Below, one piece after another: positions 42,718 through 52,197 of a stretch of 64,000 nucleotides of DNA. Each line of letters begins with the position of its first letter. Positions within the stretch are counted from its first letter, which is position 1. The DNA is from Myxococcus sp. RHSTA-1-4. Its GTDB lineage: Bacteria; Myxococcota; Myxococcia; Myxococcales; Myxococcaceae. Under the pieces are notes generated by a model. It was given only the letters and a program-made list of their open reading frames with translations. It was not told the origin of the DNA and did no database searches. Location of the stretch: the NCBI RefSeq assembly GCF_020037125.1, contig NZ_JAIQDG010000024.1:62001-126000 (forward strand). The letters are read 5' to 3'. The position numbers were made by a program, and so were the translations under genes.

Positions 42718-43638
42718 ATGCCCATGGCTTTCTTCCGCTCCGTGCTCGTCACCGGCGCCACCGGCCAGCAGGGCGGCGCAGTGGCCCGCCAGCTCCTGGC
42801 GCGCGGCCACCGAGTCACCGCCTTCGTGCGGCGCGCGGACTCGCCCGCCGCCGAGGAGCTCCGCGCCCTGGGGGCCGAGCTGGCGGTGGGGAACTTCGAT
42901 GACGTGGACTCCCTCGTCCAGGCCGCGCAGGGCGTGGACTCCATGTACGCCATGGCCACGCCCTTCGAGGGCGGCATGGAGGCGGAGATACGCCAGGGCA
43001 TGAACCAGGCGGACGCGGCGCGCCTGGCGGGCGTGCGGCACTACGTCTACTCATCGGTGGCGGGCGCGGACCGGCTGACCGGCATCCCCCACTTCGACAG
43101 CAAGCACCGGGTGGAGCTGCACGTGCGGCGCAGCGGCCTGCCCTTCACCATCCTCGGGCCCACCTTCTTCATGGAGAACCTCACCAGTTCCATGTTCGAG
43201 AAGGGGCTGAAGGCCGGCGTGCTCGCCATGGGGCTGCCGCCCACGCGAGGCCTGCAGATGGTGGCGCTGGACGACCTGGCCGCCTTCGCCATGCGCGTGC
43301 TGGAGGAGCCGGACCGCTTCCTGGGGCAGCGCATCGACGTGGCCTCGGACGAGGTGACGGGCCAGCAGGCGGCCGGACTCCTCTCCATGGTGAGCGGCCA
43401 CCGCATCCACTACGAGCAGCTCCCGCTGGACTTCCTGCGCGAGCGCAGCGAGGACATGGCGGCCATGTTCGAGTGGCTGGACAGGGTGGGCTACCACGCG
43501 GACATCCTCACCCTGCGGCACCGGTACCCGGAGGTGCGCTGGCACACCTTCGAGGACTGGGCGCGCGGGCAGGACTGGAGCGCGCTCACCTCGCCCGCCT
43601 GGCCCCACGCGGCCGCGGAGCCCTCGCCGCCTCACTGA
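42718..43638 (+). CDS. NmrA-like NAD(P)-binding protein
   Basis: A 306-residue Rossmann protein. It begins VLVTGATGQQGGAVARQLL, the NmrA-type GxxGxxG dinucleotide site, and has the HYVYSSVAGADRLTGIPHFDSK block and a C-terminal region shared with NmrA/HSCARG regulators and atypical short-chain dehydrogenases. It could be an NADPH sensor or a quinone-type reductase. The start at 42718 is chosen because it gives the standard N-terminus. Another member of the same superfamily (qorB-like) lies at 61766-62620. Confidence 0.8.
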   Translation: MPMAFFRSVLVTGATGQQGGAVARQLLARGHRVTAFVRRADSPAAEELRALGAELAVGNFDDVDSLVQAAQGVDSMYAMATPFEGGMEAEIRQGMNQADAARLAGVRHYVYSSVAGADRLTGIPHFDSKHRVELHVRRSGLPFTILGPTFFMENLTSSMFEKGLKAGVLAMGLPPTRGLQMVALDDLAAFAMRVLEEPDRFLGQRIDVASDEVTGQQAAGLLSMVSGHRIHYEQLPLDFLRERSEDMAAMFEWLDRVGYHADILTLRHRYPEVRWHTFEDWARGQDWSALTSPAWPHAAAEPSPPH

Positions 43639-43733
43639 GGCCCCCTCCGCCCGCCTGAAACCCGAGGCGACGCCGGCCCCCCGCCTCCGCCCGCCACGCG
43701 CCTGCCTACCTTCGAGAAGAAGGAGGAGACGTC

Positions 43734-44477
43734 ATGCGCGCACTCGGGCTCGCCGCCGCGGCCCTGCTCTTCGTGGCGGGCTGCATTCCGGAGACGCGGC
43801 TGCAGCCCTCGCCGGAGGCCCAGCTCCTCCAGGGCGACCGCGACGCCGCCCGGGCGGAAGGCTCCGGCGTGGTGTTGCTGGCGGACGGCGCCGCGTGGAA
43901 GGGTCATCCAGGGGACCTGGAGCACAGCCTCACGCCCGTCCTCGTGAGACTGGAGAACCACAGCGGACGCACCCTGCGCATCCAGTACGACGACTTCGCG
44001 CTCGTCGGCGCAGAGTCGCGCTTCCGCTACGCCGCGGTGCCGCCGCTCTCCCTGCGGGAAGGCGTGGCCTCGGCGGAGTCGGGCACGGGGGGCTCGGGCC
44101 ACCACCACACGCACACGTCGGTGTACCTGGGCCTCTCCTACTCCGGGCCGGGCTGGTACGGCGGCTTCTACAGGCCCTACCTCGGCTACTACGGACCCTT
44201 CGTGGGCCCATACCACTACGGCCCGTTCTACGACCCCTTCTATCCCTACCCCTACTACGGCTACTCGTGCCACGAGCCGCTGCCCAGCGCGGACATGCTC
44301 CAGCGTGCGCTGCCCGAGGGCACGCTCGCGGACGGAGGCCGTGTGGAGGGCTTCCTCTACTTCCAGGGCGTGGCGGAGCGCGAGAGCGGCGTCGTGCTCC
44401 AGGCCCGGCTCGTGGACGCGAACACCGGCGAGCCGCTCGGCACGCTCGACATCCCCTTCCAGGTGCGGAAGGGCTGA
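43734..44477 (+). CDS. Tyr/Gly/His-rich lipoprotein, unknown function
   Basis: A 247-residue lipoprotein (lipobox LFVAGC). The first half is a beta-type domain (VRLENHSGRTLRIQYDDFAL). The middle has GHHHTHTSV and a run rich in Tyr, Gly and Pro with repeated YxPY units (about 135-185). The C-terminal part (VEGFLYFQGVAERE) is again a beta domain. The His cluster could bind metal. No family is recognised. GGAGGAG lies before the ATG. Confidence 0.7.
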   Translation: MRALGLAAAALLFVAGCIPETRLQPSPEAQLLQGDRDAARAEGSGVVLLADGAAWKGHPGDLEHSLTPVLVRLENHSGRTLRIQYDDFALVGAESRFRYAAVPPLSLREGVASAESGTGGSGHHHTHTSVYLGLSYSGPGWYGGFYRPYLGYYGPFVGPYHYGPFYDPFYPYPYYGYSCHEPLPSADMLQRALPEGTLADGGRVEGFLYFQGVAERESGVVLQARLVDANTGEPLGTLDIPFQVRKG

Positions 44478-44481
44478 CGTC

Positions 44482-44769
44482 TCAGTGGATGGTGGTGGAG
44501 CGCGTGGCCGGGTACTGGAGCCCCTCCAGCAGCGGCGCCTCCTCCTCCACGCCCAACTGCCGCCGGAGCGCCTCGCCGCGTATCGGCAGTCCGAAGAGCG
44601 GAGCCATCAGACACAGGTCCAGCGTGCCGGCGATGAGCGGCGCCAGCCCGACGAGCGCCACGGCCGCGCCGCGGGATGTCCCCGACGTGAGCCCTCCCAG
44701 CACCATCCCCGCGCCCGTCACGATGCGGAGCCAGCGCCCCGTCCGCGACGTCATGAAGCCGACGACCAT
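44482..44769 (-). CDS. small membrane protein, DUF2892-like
   Basis: A 95-residue protein from the ATG at 44767-44769, with GGGGAGG upstream. It has two hydrophobic segments (about 14-32 and 35-58) in the order GRWLRIVTGAGMVLGG ... ALVGLAPLIAGTLDLCLMAP, matching YgaP-type DUF2892 membrane domains. Its stop is four bases from the neighbouring plus-strand stop. The frame extends far upstream only by chance. Confidence 0.75.
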   Translation of the reverse strand: MVVGFMTSRTGRWLRIVTGAGMVLGGLTSGTSRGAAVALVGLAPLIAGTLDLCLMAPLFGLPIRGEALRRQLGVEEEAPLLEGLQYPATRSTTIH

Positions 44770-44867
44770 AAGCACCTCCCCAGGGCGAAGATGGGGCACG
44801 CCCCCGGGCGCGGCCAGCGGGCATGCGCGCCCCGCCCCCCTGCATGGCGGGCGGCCGGACGGACGCA

Positions 44868-46817
44868 TCACTCCAGGGGCGCCGTCGAGTCGTGGAGGAA
44901 CACCAGGGAACTGGGGCCGGTGGGCGGCGCGGGCGCGCGGTCCACCCGCCCGTGCCGGCGGGCCAGGAGGTACTCCAGGGCGAAGCCCGCGAAGTCGCAC
45001 GCCCGCCGGGGGGACGGCCGCCAGGTCGCCGAGTAGACGGCGGAGAGCTGCGCGCACGTCGACACCAGCGCCATGTGCGTGAAGGCCTGGGGGAAGTTGC
45101 CCAGCGCCTCGCCCGTGGAGGGCACCGCCTCCTCCGCGTACAGCCCCACGTCGTTGGCCAGCCCCAGCAGCCGCGCGAGCACCGCCTCCCCCTCGTCCCA
45201 CTGCCCGGCATGGGCCAGCACGTCCACCAGCCAGAACGAGCACAGGAGGAACGTCCCCTCCCCGCCCGCGAGCCCGTCCGGTGTGTGGTAGCGGTACAGG
45301 AGCCCGCCGGACTCCAACCGCTCGCGCACCACCCGCACCGTGCGCCGCACCAGCGGGTGCGCCACCGGCAGGAAGCCCAGCGCCGGTATCAGCAGCGTGG
45401 ACGCGTCCGCCGCGTCCGAGCCCCGGGCCTGGGGGAACCACCCGCCTTCCGCGCACTCCAGCAGGTAGCGGCGCAGCGCCGCGCGCTCACGGGCCCAGCG
45501 CGACAGCGGCACCGGCAGCCTGCGCGCCGCGGCCAGCCGCAGGGCCCTGTCCAGCGCCACCCAGCACAGCAGCTTGGAGTGGACGAAGTGCCGGGGCGCG
45601 TCGCGCATCTCCCACAGCCCCTGGTCCGGCAGGCGCCACCGGGCGCACACCTCCTCCACCAGCCCGGACAGGAACGCCCAGTTGGTGTGCGACAGCGGCC
45701 CGCCCGCGCGCACGTACAGCCATGCCGCCTCCAGCAGCTCGCCGGGCACGTCGAGCTGGAGCTGCTTCACCGCGCCGTTGCCCACGCGCACCGGCCGCGC
45801 GCCCCCGTGGCCTTCCAGGTGGGACAGCTCCACCTCCGGCAGCAGGCGGTGGCCCTGGATGCCGTACATGATTTGCACGTCCTCCGCGCGCCCCGCGCTG
45901 GTGCGCCGCAGCCAGTGGCGGAACGCGTCCGCCTCGTCGCGGTAGCCCAGCACCAAGAGGGAGATGAGCGTCAGCGACGCGTCCCGCAGCCACGTGAAGC
46001 GGTAGTCCCAGTTGCGCACGCCCCCCGGCTCCTCCGGCAGGGACGTGGTGGGGGCGGCCACCAGCGCGCCTGTGGGGGCGTACGTGAGCGCCTTCAGCGT
46101 GAGCGCCGAGCGCCGCACCTCGCGCGCGTGTGCGCCCTCGTACGCGCAGCGGGCAATCCACGTGCGCCAGAAGGTGAGCGTGTCCGCCAGCCGCCGGCGG
46201 AAGGCATCCTGGTCCGGCGCGTCCTCGGGGGTGCGCTCGACGAAGGAGGGCGTCCACGCCGCCTCCACCCAGGCCTCCTCGCCCGCGCGCAGCGTCCACC
46301 CCGCGCGCAGCGCGTCCTCGCGGGCCACCAGCCGGTGCGTCGCCGTCACCCACAGCGCGTCCGCGCCGCCCACCACCTCCGCGGTGCGCCACGAGGTGAG
46401 GCGCAGGCGCGGCACGAAGGCGCCGTACTCGAAGCGCGGCGTCACCACCACGCGCACCCGCACCTCGCCGGACAGGCACCGCACCCGCCGCAGCAGCGCG
46501 TGCCGGGTGCCCACGTGCGTGCCCCGCTCGCCGCCGCCGGGGAACACGGGCATGCAGTCCACCACCTCCAGCACACCGCGCGGCGTGGTGAAGGTCGTCG
46601 CCAGGACGTTGGTGTCCTCCACGTAGCGGCGCGCGGAATGGAAGCTCCCTTCCGGCGCCACGCCGAAGCTGCCACCGTGCCGTGCGTCCAGGAGGCGGCA
46701 GAACACCGCGGGCGAGTCGAAGCGCGGGAAGCAGGCCCAGTCGATGGAGCCGTCCCTCGCCACCAGCGCGGCGGAGTGGCAGTCCCCCAGGAGCGCGTAG
46801 TCTGCGATGCGGCGCAT
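44868..46817 (-). CDS. GH15-family glycoside hydrolase (trehalase/glucoamylase type)
   Basis: A 649-residue protein. The ATG at 46817 is favoured over a GTG two codons earlier because AAGGGAG is spaced well for it. The family's marks are present: an N-terminal beta domain (IADYALLGDCHSAALVARDG), the NWDYRFTWLRDASLTL core, a catalytic acid in DQGLWEMRDAP near 395, and a catalytic base in YAEEAVPSTGEALGN near 560. GH15 proteins of this length in bacteria act on trehalose or alpha-glucans, and the substrate cannot be told from sequence alone. No signal peptide, so the enzyme is cytoplasmic. Confidence 0.88.
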   Translation of the reverse strand: MRRIADYALLGDCHSAALVARDGSIDWACFPRFDSPAVFCRLLDARHGGSFGVAPEGSFHSARRYVEDTNVLATTFTTPRGVLEVVDCMPVFPGGGERGTHVGTRHALLRRVRCLSGEVRVRVVVTPRFEYGAFVPRLRLTSWRTAEVVGGADALWVTATHRLVAREDALRAGWTLRAGEEAWVEAAWTPSFVERTPEDAPDQDAFRRRLADTLTFWRTWIARCAYEGAHAREVRRSALTLKALTYAPTGALVAAPTTSLPEEPGGVRNWDYRFTWLRDASLTLISLLVLGYRDEADAFRHWLRRTSAGRAEDVQIMYGIQGHRLLPEVELSHLEGHGGARPVRVGNGAVKQLQLDVPGELLEAAWLYVRAGGPLSHTNWAFLSGLVEEVCARWRLPDQGLWEMRDAPRHFVHSKLLCWVALDRALRLAAARRLPVPLSRWARERAALRRYLLECAEGGWFPQARGSDAADASTLLIPALGFLPVAHPLVRRTVRVVRERLESGGLLYRYHTPDGLAGGEGTFLLCSFWLVDVLAHAGQWDEGEAVLARLLGLANDVGLYAEEAVPSTGEALGNFPQAFTHMALVSTCAQLSAVYSATWRPSPRRACDFAGFALEYLLARRHGRVDRAPAPPTGPSSLVFLHDSTAPLE

Positions 46818-47279
46818 CCGCACTCCCTTCCGGCGAAGTGAAAACCGCGGGGAAGGCGCCGGCCCACGCCGTTCCCCGCGGGTGGAGGCCGGCGCGCCAC
46901 GGCTCCTCGCCCGGTCCTCCGCTCCTCACCGATGGGTCCGGCGCGCGCCCGGTGCAACCCGGAAGCCCCGCCACCCGCGCCACCCATGGGACGCCTGCCT
47001 GCCCTCCCGGTGCTGGAAGGAGCACGCCCCGGGACGCAGGGCATGTCCGCGCCCAGGTGGATACCTTCGGAAGCCGGACCCGCCCCGTGGGGAGGAGCGG
47101 CCAGGAGGCGCTCCGGTGCGCCGCAGGTCCGGAGCCCGGGGAGCGGACGGGGCCATCACCCGCCGTGCCCCAGCGAGGGAACACGCTGGAGCGCCACGCC
47201 GTCCGCCCGCTGCCGCGCGCGGTGGCCCTCGGCAGCTTCTCCGGGGGCCCTACCTCACTGGCCCCGGGGGAGCGGAGCG
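46818..47279. other. intergenic, divergent upstream region
   Basis: The 462 bases between the divergent GH15 gene and the small plus-strand gene contain only frames with low-complexity Pro/Arg/Gly translations that read as shadows. No RNA, terminator or operator pattern was recognised. The ribosome site of the next gene (GGGGGAGCGGAGCG) is at the right edge. Confidence 0.4.
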
Positions 47280-47522
47280 ATGTTCGACCGGTCGGAAATC
47301 CACAAGGGGATGAAGGTGCGCGGCAACGACGGCCACACCCTTGGCCGCATCATCGCCATGACGGACAAGGAGCTCATCGTGGAGAAGGGCTTCATCCGCC
47401 GCCACGACTTCGCCGTCTCCCTGGACGACGTGCGCGAGGTGCTGCACGGCGAGGTGGTGCTCAACCACGGGCGCGACAGCCTCTTCTCCGCGCCACGGGA
47501 AATCCCCCACATCCGGCACTGA
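47280..47522 (+). CDS. DUF2171/PRC-barrel-like small protein
   Basis: An 80-residue cytoplasmic protein. It begins FDRSEIHKGMKVRGNDGHTL and continues GRIIAMTDKELIVEKGF, a small all-beta pattern of PRC-barrel/DUF2171 type. Such domains bind RNA or act as structural modules. The 3' end is three bases from the convergent transporter gene. Confidence 0.65.
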   Translation: MFDRSEIHKGMKVRGNDGHTLGRIIAMTDKELIVEKGFIRRHDFAVSLDDVREVLHGEVVLNHGRDSLFSAPREIPHIRH

Positions 47523-47525
47523 CGC

Positions 47526-48881
47526 CTACGCGCGGCCTCGCGTGTCCAGCGGCGCCTCGCTCCAGCCCGCGTGTGCCTCCGCCTCGCGCGCCGCGCGCCG
47601 GCCGGCCTCCACGTCCACGCGCCACAGCACCGCCGCGCCCGCGCCGAAGAAGAGCAGCAGCGACAGCACCGCCTGCCGGCTGGAGCCCGTCAGCTCCACC
47701 GTCGCGGCGAACACCAGCGGGCCCGCCACCGCCGTCACCTTCTCGAAGACGCTGAAGAGGCCGAAGAACTCCGCCGCCCTGTCGCGCGGCACCATCTGCG
47801 CGAACAGCGAGCGGCTCAACGCCTGGCTCCCGCCCTGCACCATGCCCACCAGCAGCGCCAGCGCGAAGAAGTGCACCGCCGAGCGCATGAAGTAGCCCAG
47901 GAACGTCACCCCCACGTACACCAACAGCGACAGCATCAGCGCCGGCTTCGCGCCCACCTTCGCCGCGCCCTGGCCGAACAGCACCGCGCACGGCACCCCC
48001 ACCGTCTGCGTCAGCAGCAGCGCCCCAATCAGCGCGCCCCGGCCAATGCCCAGCTCCGTCCCGTACAGCGTGGACAGGCGGATGATGGTGCCGATGCCGT
48101 CGCTATAAAGCAGGTACGCCACCAGCAGCAGCAGCGCCTGCCGGTGCTCGCGCAGCCCGCGCAGCGTCTCCCCGAGCTGCGCGAAGGTGCCGCGCAGGGA
48201 CACCCGCCGGTCCCGGCCATTCGTCACCGGCCGGGGCTCCGGAATCCGGAGGAACAGGGGCAGCGAGAAGCCCGCCCACCACACCGCCACGGACAGGAAG
48301 GCCACGCGCGACGCCGCCGCCGCGTCCTCCAGGCCGAACCAGCGCGGCTGGAGCAGCAGCACCAGCTGCGCCGCCAGCAGCAGCCCTCCGCCCAGGTAGC
48401 CCAGCGCGTAGCCGGCGGTGGACACCCGGTCCAGCTCGTCGTCCCGGGCGATGTGCCGCAAGAGCGCGTCGTAGAAGACGAGGCTGCCCGTCACCCCCAC
48501 GTTGCCCAGGCCGAAGAGCACCAGCCCCAGCGCCCAGTCCCCCCGGCCCACCCCGGCCAGCCCCACCGTGGACAGCACGCCCAGCCCCAGGAAGATGCCC
48601 AGCAGCGGCTTGATGCGGCCCGCCCTGTCGCTCAGCGCGCCCAGCACCGGCGACAGCACCGCCACCACGGCCAGCGCCACGGAGGTGGCGGTGGCGAAGC
48701 GGCTGGTGGCCACCTCACGCGGCAGCCCCTCCGACACCACCGACGCGTAGTAGAGGGGGAAGACCACCGCGATGACGGTGGTGACGTAGGCGGAGTTGGC
48801 CCAGTCGTACAGCGCCCACGCGCGCAGCTCCGGACGGGTGAGGCCCATGCGCGCAAGCAGCGCGTCCCAGGCGGCCCTCAT
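47526..48881 (-). CDS. UMF1/Atg22-type major facilitator transporter
   Basis: A 451-residue membrane protein with about eleven or twelve hydrophobic segments. It starts with ELRAWALYDWANSAYVTTV, the UMF1 family signature (WxLYDWANSAY), and has the GALSDRAGRIKPLLG loop of the major facilitator fold. The family includes vacuolar amino acid effluxers and uncharacterised bacterial members. Its start overlaps the stop of the upstream gene by ATGA (48878-48881), so the two are coupled. Confidence 0.85.
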   Translation of the reverse strand: MRAAWDALLARMGLTRPELRAWALYDWANSAYVTTVIAVVFPLYYASVVSEGLPREVATSRFATATSVALAVVAVLSPVLGALSDRAGRIKPLLGIFLGLGVLSTVGLAGVGRGDWALGLVLFGLGNVGVTGSLVFYDALLRHIARDDELDRVSTAGYALGYLGGGLLLAAQLVLLLQPRWFGLEDAAAASRVAFLSVAVWWAGFSLPLFLRIPEPRPVTNGRDRRVSLRGTFAQLGETLRGLREHRQALLLLVAYLLYSDGIGTIIRLSTLYGTELGIGRGALIGALLLTQTVGVPCAVLFGQGAAKVGAKPALMLSLLVYVGVTFLGYFMRSAVHFFALALLVGMVQGGSQALSRSLFAQMVPRDRAAEFFGLFSVFEKVTAVAGPLVFAATVELTGSSRQAVLSLLLFFGAGAAVLWRVDVEAGRRAAREAEAHAGWSEAPLDTRGRA

Positions 48882-49840
48882 GCGTTGAAGTCCAGGCCCT
48901 GCACCGCGTCGTCGCCCTGGGCCGCCTGGTACACGTGCCACGCGGCCGCCAGGTCCTGGAAGGGCAGCCCCACCGGGCCGAACACCGTCACCTGCTCCGG
49001 CGACGTGCGCCCCGGCTTCAGCCCGGCGAGGACTTCGCCGAGCTCGGCATGGATGGCGTCCTCGCCCAGCCCCACGCCGCCCGCCGCGCCGCCGGAGACG
49101 GCCAGCCCCCGGTGGTCCACCACGAAGAGCGACTGCTTCAACAGCTCCGCGGACACCTCCGCCTTGCCCGGCTCGTCCGCGCCCAGCGTGGTGATGTGCG
49201 TGCCCGGCCGCACCATGCCGGGGTGGAGGAAGGGCTGGCGGCTCCACGTGGCGGTGATGACGAGGTCCGCGTCCTCCACCGCCTCCGCCACCGAGTCCGC
49301 CACCCTCACCGGCAGGTTCACCTCGTGGTACATGCGCGTGGCGAAGGCAAGCGCGCGCGCCGGCTCCGTGTCGAAGACGCGCACGTGCTCCAGCGAGCGC
49401 ACCAGCCGCAGGGACTTGAGCTGCAGCGCCGCCTGCCGGCCCGTGCCGATGAGCGCCACCCGGTTGGCGTCCGGCCGCGCCAGCACGTCCGCGGCGAGCG
49501 CGCCCACCACGCCCGTGCGCACCGCCGTCAGGTGCCCGGAGTCCATGACGGCCAGCAGCGAGCCCGTGGCCAGGTCATGGAGCTGCACCACGCCCTGAAT
49601 CGCCGGCGTCTGCCCGGGGAACTTCGCGTGCACCTTCACCGTGTAGGCGAGAATCCCGGGCAGGCTGCCGGGGAAGAGCACCATCGCGGTGCCCTCCGCG
49701 TGCAGGGCGGCACGGGCGCGCTGCGGGGCCACGGTGCGCGCCAGGGCATCGGAGCGGAAGGCCTCGCGCATGTCCTCCAGCAGGGTGGGCGCCTGGAGGT
49801 TTCGGGACACATCGGAGCGGGTCAGCAGGAGGGTGCGCAT
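48878..49840 (-). CDS. ornithine cyclodeaminase / mu-crystallin family enzyme
   Basis: A 320-residue protein with the NAD(P)-binding GTGRQAALQLKSL motif and the family's flanking text (MDSGHLTAVRTGVVGALAAD, GTHITTLGADEPGKAEV). Relatives convert ornithine to proline, reduce cyclic imines, or act as alanine or lysine dehydrogenases. It is the upstream gene of a pair with the UMF1 transporter, so together they may metabolise and export an amino acid. The specific substrate is not visible. Confidence 0.85.
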   Translation of the reverse strand: MRTLLLTRSDVSRNLQAPTLLEDMREAFRSDALARTVAPQRARAALHAEGTAMVLFPGSLPGILAYTVKVHAKFPGQTPAIQGVVQLHDLATGSLLAVMDSGHLTAVRTGVVGALAADVLARPDANRVALIGTGRQAALQLKSLRLVRSLEHVRVFDTEPARALAFATRMYHEVNLPVRVADSVAEAVEDADLVITATWSRQPFLHPGMVRPGTHITTLGADEPGKAEVSAELLKQSLFVVDHRGLAVSGGAAGGVGLGEDAIHAELGEVLAGLKPGRTSPEQVTVFGPVGLPFQDLAAAWHVYQAAQGDDAVQGLDFNA

Positions 49841-50133
49841 CTTCCATCCAACCTAACGCCACCCCGTGCGGGCCCACAGCTTTCCCGTGCACGTCCCCCG
49901 CGGCAAGCGCCCGCCGGTGGACGATGCCGGCCCGTACGCGGGGGCGTCGCCCGGTGGGCGGAGGCAGCCGGCCACGGCGGGCGTTGCGCCGCGGGCCCGC
50001 ATGGGGACGGCACGGGGTGGCGCCCTCTCGGGGTGTACCCATGTCCAGTGACGGAAGCACGGCACGCGGGGGCCATCGTGCCCACCATAGAGGCGGGTGC
50101 GGTCAGGGCGGGCAGGGCCTCGGGAGGTCGGTG

Positions 50134-52176
50134 ATGCTGGAGCCGGATTCACGGTCCGTGAATAAGGAAGGCCCGGACGGAGACAGAACGCTCCGCGCCG
50201 CGGACTTCCTGCGTGCCCACCGCGAGGAGATTCTGGCGGACTGGGAGCAGGCGATGCACGCGCTCCACGCGGACCGCCTGGAACGGCACTCGTGGCTGAT
50301 GGACCACATGCCGGAGCTGCTCATCGCGCTGGCGGAGGTCATCGAGCACGGCCCGGAGGCACTCGGCACCGCGCTCTGGGACGAGCATGCGATGGAGCGG
50401 CTGGACCAGGGCTTCGACCTGGGCGAGGTGGCGGCCGAGTACGCGCTCCTGCGCAAGTGCGTCCTGCGCCGGCTGGAGGCGGAGTCCCGCGCACTGGCGC
50501 CCGGCGAGCTGGAGCGGCTGGAGGAGGCGCTCGACCGGATTCTCACCCGGACGATGACGTGCTTCTCCCAGGCCCGCCAGCGCATCCTCCAGGCGCTGGA
50601 CCGCATGACGCAGGCCACGCTGGACAACCCGTCCATGGACACGCTCCTGGCACGGCTGCTCTCCGTGCTGATGGAGTCCGCGCTCGCGGTGGACGCGGCG
50701 GCGATGCTGATGGTGGAGGACGAGCGGCTGGTGGTGCGCGCCGCGGTGGGGCTCGGGGCCGACAAGGCCCGGGGCAGCTCCCTGCGGCTGGACGAGGGCT
50801 TCATTGGCCAGGTGGCCACGCAGCGCAAGCCGCTGGCGATGCGCTCGGCCTCCACGGACGCGCGCGTGGTGCTGGAAGCCCTCAAGGCCCCGGGACTGCG
50901 CGCCGTGTACGGGGTGCCGCTGCTGGAGGACGACCGGCTGCTGGGCGTGGCCTACATGGCCTCGCGCACCGCCTTCCTCTTCGCCGAGCCGGACACGCTG
51001 CTGTTCCGCACCATCGCCCAGCGGGTCACCGCCTATCTCGTCCAATCGCGGCTCCAGGCCCGCGAGCGCGCCGCGCGCGTGGAGGCCCAGCGCTCGCTGG
51101 CGCAGCTCGACGCGCTGCTGGCCGCCACGCCCATGGGCATCGCCTTCATAGACCCGGAGCTGCGCTACCTGCGCGTCAACCAGGCCATGGCGGACATCAA
51201 CGGCGCATCCCCGGAAGAGCACCAGGGCCGCCTCTTCCGGGAGGTGCACCTGCGGGAAATCGCGGACGCGGTGGAGCCCGTGCTCCGCCGCGCGCTGGAG
51301 ACGGGCGAGCCGGTGCGCTCGATGGAGCTCAGCCTGCCCTCTTCCGCGCCCCGGGGCGGCGGGCGGACGTGGCAGGCCAGCTTCTACCCGGTGCGAACCC
51401 TCTTCGGCGAGGTGCTCGGCCTGGGCTGCACCGTGGTGGACATCACCGAGCACAAGCAGGCCGAGGCCACGCTCCAGCAGGCGGTGGACTTCCGCGAGCA
51501 GCTCCTCGCGGTGCTGGGGCATGATTTGCGCAACCCGCTCAACGCCATTGGCGCCTCGGCCTTCCAGCTCTCGCGCGCGCAGGAGTGGGGGCCGCCGGAG
51601 CGGCGCGCGGTGGACCGCATCCGCAAGGCCACCGCGCGCATGGGGCGGATGATCAACGACATCCTGGACTTCGCGCGCAGCCGGCTGGGCGGGGGAATCC
51701 CCGTGTCGCGCCAGCGCATGAACATGGCGGAGGTGTGCCAGGCGGCGCTGGAGGAGCTCCAGGTGAGCCACCCGGAGCGCCAGCTCGTCTTCGAGTCCCA
51801 TGGCGACACCTGGGGGGAGTGGGATTCGGACCGCGTGACGCAGGTGCTGGGCAACCTGGTGGCCAACGCCATCCAGCACGGGCAGGAAGGCGTGCCGGTG
51901 CGCACCACCGTCCGGGGCGAGCCCGAGGAGGTGGTGCTGGAGGTCCACAACCAGGGCGAGCCGATTCCCGCCGAGCTGATGCCGCGCATCTTCGACCCGT
52001 TCAAGGTCCACGCCGCCGCGAAGGACCCGGCGAAGAAGACGCGCAGCCTGGGGCTGGGCCTCTACATCGTCAGCCAGATTGCCGGCGTGCACGGCGGCCG
52101 CGTGGAGGTGCGCTCCACGGCGCGGGAGGGCACCACCTTCACCGTGCACTGGCCCCGCGCGCGCCCGGGCACGTGA
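50134..52176 (+). CDS. RsbRD-GAF-PAS sensor histidine kinase
   Basis: A 680-residue cytoplasmic kinase. The ATG at 50134 has GGGAGG upstream. The order is RsbRD-type four-helix domain (about 20-160, DFLRAHREEILADWEQAM), GAF (about 165-320), PAS (about 325-440, VNQAMADINGASPEEHQG), HisKA with phospho-acceptor H463 in GHDLRNPL, and HATPase (about 555-675) with N box NLVANAIQHG and RSLGLGLYIV. No response regulator is adjacent, so the partner is elsewhere. The frame extends 70 codons upstream but without a ribosome site. Confidence 0.88.
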   Translation: MLEPDSRSVNKEGPDGDRTLRAADFLRAHREEILADWEQAMHALHADRLERHSWLMDHMPELLIALAEVIEHGPEALGTALWDEHAMERLDQGFDLGEVAAEYALLRKCVLRRLEAESRALAPGELERLEEALDRILTRTMTCFSQARQRILQALDRMTQATLDNPSMDTLLARLLSVLMESALAVDAAAMLMVEDERLVVRAAVGLGADKARGSSLRLDEGFIGQVATQRKPLAMRSASTDARVVLEALKAPGLRAVYGVPLLEDDRLLGVAYMASRTAFLFAEPDTLLFRTIAQRVTAYLVQSRLQARERAARVEAQRSLAQLDALLAATPMGIAFIDPELRYLRVNQAMADINGASPEEHQGRLFREVHLREIADAVEPVLRRALETGEPVRSMELSLPSSAPRGGGRTWQASFYPVRTLFGEVLGLGCTVVDITEHKQAEATLQQAVDFREQLLAVLGHDLRNPLNAIGASAFQLSRAQEWGPPERRAVDRIRKATARMGRMINDILDFARSRLGGGIPVSRQRMNMAEVCQAALEELQVSHPERQLVFESHGDTWGEWDSDRVTQVLGNLVANAIQHGQEGVPVRTTVRGEPEEVVLEVHNQGEPIPAELMPRIFDPFKVHAAAKDPAKKTRSLGLGLYIVSQIAGVHGGRVEVRSTAREGTTFTVHWPRARPGT

Positions 52177-52197
52177 GCCGCGGGGCCCGTGGGCGGG